Source of the DNA: Arthrobacter sp. ES3-54
Lineage (GTDB): Bacteria; Actinomycetota; Actinomycetes; Actinomycetales; Micrococcaceae
Assembly: GCF_029504395.1 (NCBI RefSeq)
Contig: NZ_JAQFIF010000010.1
Location: 1-64,000 of the forward strand
DNA: 64,000 nt
Direction of reading: 5' to 3'
The notes beneath the pieces are model-generated. The model saw only the letters and a list, made by a program, of their open reading frames with translations, did not search any database and was not told the DNA's origin. Position numbers and translations under genes: made by a program. How positions within the stretch are numbered: position 1 is the stretch's first letter; every line of letters begins with the position of its first letter. Below are positions 51,316 to 59,861 of this stretch, piece by piece.

Positions 51316-54252
51316 ATGTCGTCACACCCCGGGCCGGAATCGCCGTCCGAACGTTACCGCGCCAGCGTCGAGCGGGCCGCCGAAGCCAAAACCTATCTTG
51401 GCGGGTTCATCCGCTCGCTCGAATTCGAACTCGATGACTTCCAGCGCGAAGCATGCCTGTCGCTGCAGGCCGGCCGCGGCGTGCTAGTGGCCGCCCCCAC
51501 CGGCGCCGGGAAAACAATCGTGGGGGAATTTGCCATCTATCTGGCCCTCCAGCGCGGACTCAAAGCGTTCTACACCACGCCCATCAAGGCCCTGAGCAAC
51601 CAGAAGTACGCCGAGCTCGCCGCCAAGTACGGCGCCGCCCAGGTGGGCCTGCTGACCGGCGATACCAGCATCAACGGCGACGCCCCCGTGGTGGTGATGA
51701 CCACCGAAGTGCTCCGCAACATGCTCTACGCGGACTCGGATACCCTGAATGATCTCGGCTTCGTGGTCATGGACGAGGTCCACTACCTCGCTGACCGCTT
51801 CCGCGGCGCGGTGTGGGAGGAAGTCATCATCCACCTGCCCAGCGAGGTCCAGGTGGCATCTCTAAGCGCCACGGTGTCCAACGCCGAGGAGTTCGGTGCG
51901 TGGCTCGACACCGTCCGCGGGCAGACAGACGTGATCGTCTCCGAACACCGCCCGGTGCCCCTGTGGCAGCACGTCATGGTGGGCCGGAAGATCGTGGACC
52001 TGTTTGCCGGCGACACCAGCTTTGATGAGATCGCGCTGCCGGGTGAGGCGATTGCAGGGGAGGCGGCTGCCGGCCGGGCCTCAGCAGGCAAAGCAGTTGC
52101 CGCCGGCGCCCCCGCGGCCGTCACCGCAGAGCTGTCCGGGCGGGCCGGCTTCGAGGTCAACCCGGAACTGCTCTCCATGGCGCGGGCCGAGAGCCAGATG
52201 AATTTCCGTGGCCGCTTCGGCCATGGCGGCCGGAGCCAGCGCCGCAACCAACGCAGTCAGCGGGACGAGCCGCAAAGCGCCCAGCGCAGCCCGGTGCGGA
52301 AGGCCAGCCGGCCGCAGGTTATCGCCAGCCTGGACCGGCAGGACCTCCTGCCGGCCATCACGTTCATCTTCTCGCGGGCCGGCTGCGATGCCGCCGTGGC
52401 CCAGTGCGTGGCGGCCGGCCTCTGGCTGACCACCGAGCGCGAACAACAGATCATCGCCCAGCGCGTCGACGAGGCCGCCCAGGACATCCCCTCGGACGAC
52501 CTCGATGTGCTCGGCTTCTGGAGCTGGCGGGACGGCCTGCTGCGCGGTCTCGCCGCGCATCACGCCGGCATGCTGCCGACCTTCAAGGAGGTTGTGGAAA
52601 AGCTGTTCGTCGACGGGCTGGTCAAGGCCGTCTTCGCCACCGAAACGCTCGCCCTCGGCGTCAATATGCCGGCCCGCTGCGTCGTGCTGGAAAAGCTGGA
52701 CAAGTTCAACGGCGAGGCCCATGTCAACATCACGGCGGGGGAGTACACCCAGCTGACGGGCCGCGCCGGACGCCGCGGCATCGACGTCGAGGGCCACGCA
52801 GTGGTCCTGTGGCAGCCCGGCACGGATCCCGCGGCTGTCGCGGGCCTCGCCTCACGGCGGACCTACCCGCTGAACTCCAGTTTCCGGCCCACGTACAACA
52901 TGTCAATCAATCTCCTGGCGCAGTTCGGCCGGCCCCGTGCCCGGGAGATCCTCGAATCGTCCTTTGCCCAGTTCCAGGCGGACCGTTCCGTGGTTGGGTT
53001 GGCCCGGCAGGTTAGGAGCCGCGAGGAGTCCATCGCCGGGTTCAGCAAGGCCATGACCTGCCATCTGGGGGATTTCACCGAATACGCGCGCTTGCGGCGG
53101 GCCTTGGGCGACGCCGAGACCACCGCCTCCAGGGGCAGTTCCCGGGCCAAAAAGTCCCTCACCGAGGACTCCCTGAGCCGGCTGCTGCCAGGCGACGTGG
53201 TGGATGTCCCCGCCGGCAAGTCACCCGGACTGGCAGTGGTGCTCAGCTCCGACCACGAATCCCGGGAGCCCCGGCCCGCCGTCATGACGCTGGACAACCA
53301 GCTCCGCCGGATCGGACTGCACGACGTTGAAGGTCCGTTGTCCCCGATCACGCGGATCAGGATTCCCAAGTCCTTCAACGCGAAGGTCCCCAAGTCCCGC
53401 CGCGATCTGGCGTCCTCGGTGCGCAACGCGATCCGCGAGCACCGGCCGCCCGCGCCCCCGCGCCGCGACGACGACTTCGGCCGGGCCTCCGCAGCGCCCA
53501 ACCAGGAGAAGCGGATTAACGAGTTGCGCCGCGAGCTCCGCGCCCACCCGTGCCACGGCTGCAGCGAACGCGAGGACCATGCCCGCTGGTCCGAACGCTG
53601 GTGGAAGCTCCGCCAGGAGACGGACGGGCTCATCCGGCAGATCCAAGGCCGGACCAACACCATTGCCAAGACCTTCGACCGTGTATGCGGCGTCCTGACC
53701 GGCTACGGCTACCTGGAGACCTCGGACACCGGTGTGCTGTCCATCAGCCCGGACGGGCAACGCCTGCGGCGGATCTACGGCGAAAAGGACCTGTTGATTT
53801 CGCAGTCCCTGCGGCTGGGGGCGTTCGACGACCTCGACGCCGCCGAGATCGCCGCCCTGGCCAGCGTGCTGGTCTACCAGGCCAAGCGCGAGGACCGCGG
53901 CCTGCGGCCCAAGATGCCGAGTGTGTCCCTGGAGTCCGCGGTCGACATCGTGGTCCGCGAATGGTCCGCACTGGAGGACGTGGAAGAGGCCAACAAGCTG
54001 CCGCTCACCGGCGAGCCTGAGCTCGGCCTCGTCTGGCCGATCTTCAAATGGGCCAAGGGCCGGCACCTCCAGGAGGTGCTGAGCGGCACCGACCTCGCTG
54101 CGGGCGACTTTGTCCGCTGGGTCAAACAGGTGATTGACCTCCTGGACCAGCTGGCCGACATCCCGAACCTCGACCCCCGGATTGCGCGGCTGTGCGAGCA
54201 GGCCATCAAGCTCATCAAACGTGGCGTCGTCGCCTATTCCTCCGTGGCGTAG
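51316..54252 (+). CDS. helY: HelY-type Ski2-like DEAD/DEAH RNA helicase
   Basis: A 978-residue helicase. Walker A is APTGAGKT (about residues 60-67), the DEVH box is near residue 153 (MDEVHYLADRF), then SATVSNAEEF, FSRAGCDAA, HHAGMLPTFKE, TETLALGVNMPAR and QLTGRAGRRGID. The C-terminal DSHCT-like helical domain follows. An Ala/Gly-rich insertion (about 240-275) separates the two helicase lobes. It is probably an RNA helicase of the Mtr4/Ski2 group. TAGGCT (51304-51309) lies 6 bases before the ATG, so it is transcribed leaderless, independent of tatC. Confidence 0.95.
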   Translation: MSSHPGPESPSERYRASVERAAEAKTYLGGFIRSLEFELDDFQREACLSLQAGRGVLVAAPTGAGKTIVGEFAIYLALQRGLKAFYTTPIKALSNQKYAELAAKYGAAQVGLLTGDTSINGDAPVVVMTTEVLRNMLYADSDTLNDLGFVVMDEVHYLADRFRGAVWEEVIIHLPSEVQVASLSATVSNAEEFGAWLDTVRGQTDVIVSEHRPVPLWQHVMVGRKIVDLFAGDTSFDEIALPGEAIAGEAAAGRASAGKAVAAGAPAAVTAELSGRAGFEVNPELLSMARAESQMNFRGRFGHGGRSQRRNQRSQRDEPQSAQRSPVRKASRPQVIASLDRQDLLPAITFIFSRAGCDAAVAQCVAAGLWLTTEREQQIIAQRVDEAAQDIPSDDLDVLGFWSWRDGLLRGLAAHHAGMLPTFKEVVEKLFVDGLVKAVFATETLALGVNMPARCVVLEKLDKFNGEAHVNITAGEYTQLTGRAGRRGIDVEGHAVVLWQPGTDPAAVAGLASRRTYPLNSSFRPTYNMSINLLAQFGRPRAREILESSFAQFQADRSVVGLARQVRSREESIAGFSKAMTCHLGDFTEYARLRRALGDAETTASRGSSRAKKSLTEDSLSRLLPGDVVDVPAGKSPGLAVVLSSDHESREPRPAVMTLDNQLRRIGLHDVEGPLSPITRIRIPKSFNAKVPKSRRDLASSVRNAIREHRPPAPPRRDDDFGRASAAPNQEKRINELRRELRAHPCHGCSEREDHARWSERWWKLRQETDGLIRQIQGRTNTIAKTFDRVCGVLTGYGYLETSDTGVLSISPDGQRLRRIYGEKDLLISQSLRLGAFDDLDAAEIAALASVLVYQAKREDRGLRPKMPSVSLESAVDIVVREWSALEDVEEANKLPLTGEPELGLVWPIFKWAKGRHLQEVLSGTDLAAGDFVRWVKQVIDLLDQLADIPNLDPRIARLCEQAIKLIKRGVVAYSSVA

Positions 54253-54369
54253 GGCTGCGGGCCGTGCGCCCGCCCCCTGGCCCACTCGCTGGCCCGCTAA
54301 CGCGGCCTGCCACGACTTTAGAACCCGCCGGCGCTGGGCCGGCCACCAGTTACAAGGAGTTCCCGCCCC

Positions 54370-56013
54370 ATGACTAATTCGCCGGCCGCCCCCGCCCCCC
54401 GCAAAGTCACGCTGTACCGCAACGGCTCCGTCTACACTGCGGCCGATCCCTTTGCGACGGCCATGCTGGTCGACGGCGACACGGTCGTCTGGGTCGGTTC
54501 CGAGCAGGCCGCCACTTCGATCGCGGACTCCTCCATGGAGGTGATCGATCTGCAGGGTGCGCTCCTGGCCCCTGGCTTCGTCGACTCCCACGTCCACGTG
54601 ACGGAAACCGGAATCGCGCTGGATGGGCTCCAGCTCGCCGGCGTGCGCTCGGCCACTGAGCTGCTCGACGCCGTAGCCGCCTCCCCTGCCAAAGGCGCCG
54701 TCTTGGGCCACGGCTGGGACGAGAGCACCTGGGCCGATCCCACCCTGCCCAGCCGGGACGAAATCGAACGCGCGGCCGGCGGCCGCCAGGTCTATCTGTC
54801 CCGCGTGGACGTCCACTCGGCCCTGGTTTCAAGCTCCCTGGCGGCGTCGGCCGGACTGGACGGGCTCGACGGCGACGCCGGCGGCAGCCAGGTCAAACGC
54901 GGGGCGCACACGGCGGCCCGCCGCACGGCCCGCCAGCTGCCGGCCGACGCCCTGCGCAGCTACCAGCGGCGTGCCCTCGCCGAAGCGGCCGCCAACGGCT
55001 ACGTGGCCCTCGCCGAGATGGCCGCCCCCCATATCGGGAGTGTCGAGGACCTGCAGCTCGCGGCGGGCTGGAATGACGGCCGGGACGCTGTCCCGGAGAT
55101 CCTGCCGTACTGGGGCGAACTGGCCACATCGCAGGAGCATGCCCGGTCCATCCTTGACGGCCTGGGCGTGTCCGTCCTCGGCCTCGCCGGGGACCTGAAC
55201 ATTGACGGCTCGATCGGTTCACGGACCGCCTCCCTCCGTGAGGACTACGCCGACGCACCAGGGGAGCGCGGGAACCTGTACCTCTCCGTGGCCGAGGCAG
55301 CCGCCCACCTTGCGGCGTGCTCGCTCCTGGGGATCCAGGCAGGCTTTCACGTGATCGGCGACGCCGGTCTGGACGCGGCCCTCGACGCCCTCGACCTCGC
55401 CGCGGCCGAGGTGGGGGAGCAGCGCGTCCGCGCCGCGGGTCACCGTTTCGAGCACGTCGAGCTCGCGGATGCAGCGGCCATCGGCCGGCTGGCGCGCTAT
55501 TCGGTCACCGTCAGCGCGCAGCCGGTCTTCGACGCCCTGTGGGGTGGCGGGGACAGCCTGTACCAGCAGCGGCTCGGCTCCCGCCGGCTGGGCATGAACC
55601 CCTTTGCAAGCTTCTACGCGGCCGGTGTGCCGATCTGCTTCGGCAGCGACAGCCCGGTGACGCCGCTGCGGCCGTGGTCCAGCGTGCGTGCGTGCCTGCA
55701 GCACACCAATCCTGCGGAACAGATCTCCGCCCGGGCCGCGTTCCTTGGCCACACGCGGGCCGGCTGGCGGGCCGCCCGCTACCCCAACCCCATGGCCGGG
55801 CAACTGGTGCCGGGGGCCCCGGCTAGCTTCGCGGTCTGGGAGGTCGAGGAACTCATGGTCCAGGTTGCCGACGGCCGGGTGCAGTCCTGGAGCACCGATC
55901 CGCGCGCCCGCACACCACTTCTGCCGGCGCTGGACACCGGCAAGGATCCGGCCTGCCTGCTGACGGTACGGGACGGCCAGGAACTCTATGCCAGCGGCGC
56001 CCTCGGCGGCTGA
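54370..56013 (+). CDS. Amidohydrolase 3 family (YtcJ-like) protein
   Basis: A 547-residue metal-dependent hydrolase: the N-terminal beta sandwich (LYRNGSVYTAADPF), the metal motif SHVHVT (HxH), a Lys- and Glu-rich TIM barrel region, FHVIGDAGLDAAL (His), RFEHVELAD (His), and FGSDSPVTPLRPW (Asp). Substrates of YtcJ-like enzymes are mostly unknown. ACAAGGAG stands about 9 bases before the ATG. No operon partner is clear. Confidence 0.92.
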   Translation: MTNSPAAPAPRKVTLYRNGSVYTAADPFATAMLVDGDTVVWVGSEQAATSIADSSMEVIDLQGALLAPGFVDSHVHVTETGIALDGLQLAGVRSATELLDAVAASPAKGAVLGHGWDESTWADPTLPSRDEIERAAGGRQVYLSRVDVHSALVSSSLAASAGLDGLDGDAGGSQVKRGAHTAARRTARQLPADALRSYQRRALAEAAANGYVALAEMAAPHIGSVEDLQLAAGWNDGRDAVPEILPYWGELATSQEHARSILDGLGVSVLGLAGDLNIDGSIGSRTASLREDYADAPGERGNLYLSVAEAAAHLAACSLLGIQAGFHVIGDAGLDAALDALDLAAAEVGEQRVRAAGHRFEHVELADAAAIGRLARYSVTVSAQPVFDALWGGGDSLYQQRLGSRRLGMNPFASFYAAGVPICFGSDSPVTPLRPWSSVRACLQHTNPAEQISARAAFLGHTRAGWRAARYPNPMAGQLVPGAPASFAVWEVEELMVQVADGRVQSWSTDPRARTPLLPALDTGKDPACLLTVRDGQELYASGALGG

Positions 56014-56154
56014 ACCCTTGGCATGTGAATCCTCGGCACCCTGAAGCCGGCGCGTGATCCTGGGTCCGTCATCCGGCCGGCGGAGCCGAAACATTCACGG
56101 CGGCAACAATGCGCTGAACTGGGACGATGCACATAACGGCAGGTCACCGCTCGG

Positions 56155-56182
56155 TTGACAGATCGGTCCGCCCCCGTAGCAT
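56155..56182 (+). promoter_or_regulatory. Housekeeping-type promoter, distal
   Basis: TTGACA (56155-56160), 16 bases, TAGCAT (56177-56182). Transcription would begin near 56189, about 310 bases before the mannosyltransferase start. Confidence 0.5.
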
Positions 56183-56417
56183 TGAGGGGCAACGGAGGGT
56201 TGCGCACGGCGCAGGCTCCGGCAGTCCCCGGTCCATCCCAGGTTGCCGCACCCGCGGGAGCTTTTCTGGTCATGACCACGGGCACCCCCAGGGGGCGGGT
56301 CCACTTCGCAGCAGAAAACGGTTCCGGCGTCGCAATTCGAGGCCTGCCGGAACTGGCCCGAAGCGGGTGGACCTGCCCGGGGGGGTCATCCGGCCCCGTC
56401 CGGCGCGCGTAACTCCC

Positions 56418-56423
56418 TATAAT
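56418..56423 (+). promoter_or_regulatory. TATAAT -10 box, proximal promoter
   Basis: A perfect TATAAT 75 bases before the GTG of the mannosyltransferase gene. No good -35 hexamer is visible upstream, which actinobacterial promoters often lack. The predicted leader is about 70 bases. Confidence 0.5.
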
Positions 56424-56498
56424 GGGAAGTTGCGCCTGAATATCCAGAACGACTGACGTTCGGCGCACCGACCGCTCCCTTCAAGGAAAGGCCTCGCT

Positions 56499-57245
56499 GT
56501 GCGTGTCCTCACCATCATCCCGACCTATAACGAGCTGGAATCGTTGCCCAAGACCCTCGGTCGCCTGCGCACAGCCGTGCCCGCTTCCGACGTGCTGGTT
56601 GTCGACGACAACAGCCCCGACGGCACGGGGCAGCTGGCGGACCGCCTGGCCGCCGAAGACGGCCAGGTCCACGTCCTGCACCGCGCCGGAAAGGCGGGGC
56701 TCGGCGCGGCGTACATCGCCGGTTTCAAGTGGGGCCTCGACGCCGGTTACGACATCCTCGTGGAGATGGACGCCGACGGCTCGCACCAGCCTGAGCAGCT
56801 GCCCCAGCTGATCGAGGCCGTGGAACAGGGCGCGGACCTCGCCATGGGCTCACGCTGGGTTCCCGGCGGCCGCGTGGTCAACTGGCCGATCTACCGCCAG
56901 GCCATCAGCCGGATCGGCAGCACCTACGCCCGGATCATGCTGGGCGTGAAGATCAAGGACGTCACCGGCGGCTTCCGCGCCTTCCGCCGGACCACGCTCG
57001 AGAAGTTGAACCTGGATACCGTGGACTCGGTCGGCTACGGCTTCCAAGTGGATCTGGCCTGGCGCGTGGCCAAGCTCGGCCTGACGATCGTGGAACGCCC
57101 CATCACCTTCGTTGAGCGGGAGCTCGGCGCTTCGAAGATGAGCGGCAACATCGTCGTCGAAGCCATGATCAACGTCACCAAATGGGGACTCACTGCCCGC
57201 TGGAACAAGCTCCGGGGCAAGCAGGACGCCAGGCAGGACGCCTAG
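56499..57245 (+). CDS. Polyprenol-phosphate mannosyltransferase (Dpm1/Ppm1-type GT2)
   Basis: A 248-residue GT-A enzyme that makes polyprenol-phosphate-mannose, the lipid sugar donor for lipoglycans and O-mannosylated proteins. VLTIIPTYNELESL, VVDDNSPDGTG, EMDADGSHQPEQL (DxD-like), MGSRWVPGG and GGFRAFRR match bacterial Ppm catalytic domains. The GTG start has AAGGAAAGG upstream. It lacks the N-acyltransferase domain that mycobacterial Ppm1 carries. It converges with rbpA, a linkage also found as Rv2050/Rv2051c. Confidence 0.93.
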   Translation: MRVLTIIPTYNELESLPKTLGRLRTAVPASDVLVVDDNSPDGTGQLADRLAAEDGQVHVLHRAGKAGLGAAYIAGFKWGLDAGYDILVEMDADGSHQPEQLPQLIEAVEQGADLAMGSRWVPGGRVVNWPIYRQAISRIGSTYARIMLGVKIKDVTGGFRAFRRTTLEKLNLDTVDSVGYGFQVDLAWRVAKLGLTIVERPITFVERELGASKMSGNIVVEAMINVTKWGLTARWNKLRGKQDARQDA

Positions 57246-57288
57246 CAGCACGGACGGCTCCCGTCCCCGGATGGCAATCCGGACTAAA

Positions 57289-57332
57289 AAGGGCCGGGCC
57301 CGCATCAAAAGAATGATGCAGGCCCGGCCCTT
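57289..57332. terminator. Bidirectional terminator between the mannosyltransferase gene and rbpA
   Basis: A 19-bp stem with one mismatch (57289-57307 with 57314-57332) and loop AAAGAA. On the minus strand it is followed by five T, which favours it as the rbpA terminator; it also lies 43 bases past the mannosyltransferase stop. Confidence 0.8.
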
Positions 57333-57354
57333 GCCGTAGCCGGTGTTCTTTGGG

Positions 57355-57702
57355 CTAGGCTGAGCGGCGTTCGCCGCGGCGTTCGCGCAGGATCGTGAGG
57401 CGGTCTTCGAGGATCTGCTCAAGCTCGGGAAGCGAGCGGCGCTCCAGCAACATGTCCCAGTGCGTGCGCACTGCCTTTTCGTTGCTGTTGACGGGGCGTT
57501 CGCCGTCCACCAGCAAGGCCTCCTTGCCCGTCTTCGAAACCCAGACCGGGGGAATTTCGGCTTCCGAGGAGAACGTCACGAACACCTGTTCGCCGTCCTC
57601 GCAACGGTATTCAACCCGCTGGCGCGGAGCCGGTTCGACGCCGGATTCGGTCTCCATGCTCTGTGCGCCAAGGCGCATACCCCGCAGGCTGCGATCGCTC
57701 AT
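57355..57702 (-). CDS. rbpA: RNA polymerase-binding protein RbpA
   Basis: A 115-residue actinobacterial transcription factor that stabilises the group I sigma-containing open complex. The N-terminal tail is SLRGMRLGAQSMETE; the core is YRCEDGEQVFVTFSSEAEIPPVW; the C-terminal sigma-interaction helix is RTHWDMLLERRSLPELEQILEDRL. Only one Cys (YRCEDG) is present in the core, so zinc binding is unlikely, as in mycobacterial RbpA. GGGAGAAAAG stands just before the ATG. A sigma-R/sigma-H-like promoter lies 163 bases upstream. Confidence 0.96.
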   Translation of the reverse strand: MSDRSLRGMRLGAQSMETESGVEPAPRQRVEYRCEDGEQVFVTFSSEAEIPPVWVSKTGKEALLVDGERPVNSNEKAVRTHWDMLLERRSLPELEQILEDRLTILRERRGERRSA

Positions 57703-57864
57703 CTTTTCTCCCTCTATTCGGTTCGCAGGGTCCAGCCCTGCGTTGTCCGGGGGCCGTCAGGCGCCGGACTTCTGGTTCCACCGCGCTGTACCGTAGCTGG
57801 CCCGTAGAGCCCGGCCAGAAGACAGTCACCAGTGGAAAAAACTGTTTGGAACATCATTGGAATC

Positions 57865-57890
57865 AACGCTGTGCGGAGCGTTTTTGTTCC
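57865..57890 (-). promoter_or_regulatory. Sigma-R/sigma-H-like promoter upstream of rbpA
   Basis: On the minus strand, GGAAC (57890-57886), exactly 18 bases, then GTT (57867-57865), matching the thiol-stress sigma-R/sigma-H consensus GGAAT/C-N18-GTT. An inverted repeat AACGCT-N6-AGCGTT (57865-57882) lies inside it. S. coelicolor rbpA is a known sigma-R target. The predicted leader is about 155 bases. Confidence 0.65.
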
Positions 57891-58010
57891 GGACGGCTGA
57901 ACCGACCGGACAAATATTTAAGTATACGGGAGTGGTGCATGCGAGGTAAAGCGAGTGGTCCGGCGGGATGGACTGCGTAGGCTGTACCCGTCTGGCCCGG
58001 CTTAAGCTGG

Positions 58011-58055
58011 CTGGCCCCCGCAGCCGGGCCGAAACGGCCAGGCTGCGGGGGCCAG
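58011..58055 (-). terminator. Hairpin terminator of the NfeD-SPFH operon
   Basis: The arms 58011-58025 and 58041-58055 (15 bp, perfect) enclose a second small stem (GGCCG-AAA-CGGCC). It lies about 65 bases past the SPFH gene stop. No T run is seen. Confidence 0.6.
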
Positions 58056-58120
58056 CAGGGGACCACGTGGGCCGCGCAGTTAGGCAGGCGGTGTCCTCGT
58101 GAACCAAGGCGGGCGCAGGC

Positions 58121-59077
58121 TCAGGGCAGGTGCCCTTGGCCGTCCGCACCGACGGGCGCTGACGGCGGAGCGGCGTCCGGCGTCGGGGACACCTGCTCTT
58201 GGACAGCGTTAGCACCCAGTACGTTGCCGATCCCCTTGAGGGCCTCGCCAACCTCACTGGGAATGATCCACAGCTTGTTCGAGCTTCCCTCGGCAATCTT
58301 CGGGAGGGTCTGGAGGTACTGGTAGGCGAGCAGTTTCTGATCCGGGTTGCCCTTGTGGATCGCGTCGAAGACCTTCTGGATGGCCTGAGCCTCGCCGTCA
58401 GCCCGCAGGATCGCGGCCTTGGCGTCGCCTTCGGCCTTCAGGATGGAGGACTGACGCTGGCCCTCGGCAGTGAGGATTGCGGACTGCTTGGTGCCTTCCG
58501 CGGTCAGGATGGCGGCGCGGCGGTCACGTTCAGCCCGCATCTGCTTTTCCATCGAATCCTGGATCGAGTGGGGCGGATCGATCGCCTTGAGCTCCACCCG
58601 GGAGACCCGGATGCCCCAGCGACCGGTGGCCTCGTCCAGGACTCCGCGGAGCTGGCCGTTGATCTGGTCGCGCGAGGTCAGCGCTTCCTCAAGGTTGAGG
58701 CCGCCAACCACGTTGCGCAGGGTGGTGGTGGTGAGCTGCTCCACCGCCTGGATGTAGTTGGCGATCTCGTAGGTGGCGGCCCGTGCGTCAGTGACTTGGA
58801 AGTAGACCACGGTGTCGATCGAAACCACCAGGTTGTCCTCAGTAATGACGGGCTGCGGCGGGAAAGAAACCACCTGCTCGCGCAGGTCGAGCAACGGTAG
58901 CAACCGGTCCACAAACGGGATCAGCAGGGTAAGTCCGGGATTCAGCGTGCGTTGGTATTTGCCCAGCCGTTCAACAACGCCGGCCCGGGCCTGTGGAATG
59001 ATCCGAACCGACCGGACCAGCACAATAATTACGAACACAATTAGTACCAGCAGCACAATTGCGACTGCGATATCCAT
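58121..59077 (-). CDS. SPFH/Band 7 (stomatin-like) membrane protein
   Basis: A 318-residue protein: an N-terminal membrane helix (AIVLLVLIVFVIIVLV), then the Band 7 domain (IPQARAGVVERLGKYQRTLNPGL, VSIDTVVYFQVTDARAATYEI, LRNVVGGLNLEEALTSRDQIN) and a charged coiled coil with repeated ILTAEG/ILKAEG units. Such proteins form large membrane microdomain cages, often with an NfeD partner. NfeD is encoded 89 bases upstream on the same strand, so the two form the usual pair. Confidence 0.94.
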   Translation of the reverse strand: MDIAVAIVLLVLIVFVIIVLVRSVRIIPQARAGVVERLGKYQRTLNPGLTLLIPFVDRLLPLLDLREQVVSFPPQPVITEDNLVVSIDTVVYFQVTDARAATYEIANYIQAVEQLTTTTLRNVVGGLNLEEALTSRDQINGQLRGVLDEATGRWGIRVSRVELKAIDPPHSIQDSMEKQMRAERDRRAAILTAEGTKQSAILTAEGQRQSSILKAEGDAKAAILRADGEAQAIQKVFDAIHKGNPDQKLLAYQYLQTLPKIAEGSSNKLWIIPSEVGEALKGIGNVLGANAVQEQVSPTPDAAPPSAPVGADGQGHLP

Positions 59078-59166
59078 ACATCACCTATTCCCCAGTTGTT
59101 TGGTTTGGTCTCGCTCCGGCAGTTCAGCGGGCTTCCGGACAGCTGTGGCCGCAGAACTGCTGGCGG

Positions 59167-59628
59167 TTATTGGATTGCCGATTCCGGCTGCGGGGCCACG
59201 ATCGCGGTGGCACCGTCGATGGCGCTGACCACGGCCTGCTGTCCGGGCACCAGCACTCCCGATTGGGACCGTGCACTCCAGACGTCCCCGCCAATCTTGA
59301 CGAGGCCCCCGCTTTCGTTCACTGCCTCCATGACGACGGCGGGCTCGCCGATAAGTCGTTCGATGTTGGTGCGCTGATCCGCCGGGCCCCGGTGCAGATG
59401 CTTGAGGGCAACCGGCCGGACGAATCCGATCATGAGCAGGGATACCACGCAGAAGGCGATGATCTGCAGCCACGGATCTGCGCCGGCGAAGTCCGCCACG
59501 AGCCCGGCGAGGGCGCCGCCGCCGAGCATGATGAAGAACAGGTCCAGAGTGATCATCTCGACCACGGCAAACAGGAGAAAGAGCGTGAGCCACAGGGCCC
59601 ACCAATTCTCGATCAGCCATTCAGACAT
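59167..59628 (-). CDS. NfeD family membrane protein
   Basis: A 153-residue protein with two or three membrane helices (WWALWLTLFLLFAVVEMI, LQIIAFCVVSLLMIGF) and a C-terminal OB-fold domain (GEPAVVMEAVNESGGLVKIGGDVWSA). It partners the SPFH protein in membrane-quality or envelope-stress functions. The ATG at 59628 with AAAGGGGGG upstream is chosen over a TTG one codon earlier. Confidence 0.92.
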   Translation of the reverse strand: MSEWLIENWWALWLTLFLLFAVVEMITLDLFFIMLGGGALAGLVADFAGADPWLQIIAFCVVSLLMIGFVRPVALKHLHRGPADQRTNIERLIGEPAVVMEAVNESGGLVKIGGDVWSARSQSGVLVPGQQAVVSAIDGATAIVAPQPESAIQ

Positions 59629-59861
59629 CAATCCCCCCTTTAGTTCCGGGAGCTGCAGGCACAGTTCCCCAGTAACTGTCTTTCCATCCTAAGCGGCAGG
59701 GCAATATCTGGGACGGGGAGTTGGGAATTGATGGACAAAGTGGCCAAGTCGTTATTTCGCGGGTCCCTTCCCTGCCCCGATGTCCCCGTCCCGATTCGCC
59801 CCCGGGAACGGTTCGGGGCGTCCTGACTGCGTGCCCAGGCGCGGCGTCGCGGCCGGATTGG

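Larger units (their letters stand above)
56014..56498. other. 485-base intergenic stretch before the mannosyltransferase gene
   Basis: No clear gene is seen. A small plus-strand frame from an ATG at 56272 (46 codons, ending 56412) has a poorly spaced GGGAG and no recognised family. Two promoter-like elements (56155-56182 and 56418-56423) point toward the mannosyltransferase. The sequence between them is GC-rich and could fold, but I recognise no riboswitch or ncRNA. Confidence 0.5.
57703..58120. other. Intergenic stretch between rbpA and the SPFH gene
   Basis: No gene is seen. It holds the rbpA promoter (57865-57890), a low-GC patch at about 57900-57930 with an unassigned role, and the terminator at 58011-58055. 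Confidence 0.6.

Noticed and set aside
38132..54252. The proteasome region as the undescribed system
   Set aside because: arc, dop, pup, prcBA, pafA, pafBC, tatAC and helY form a well-known actinobacterial locus; the fusion of pafBC is also known from Arthrobacter.
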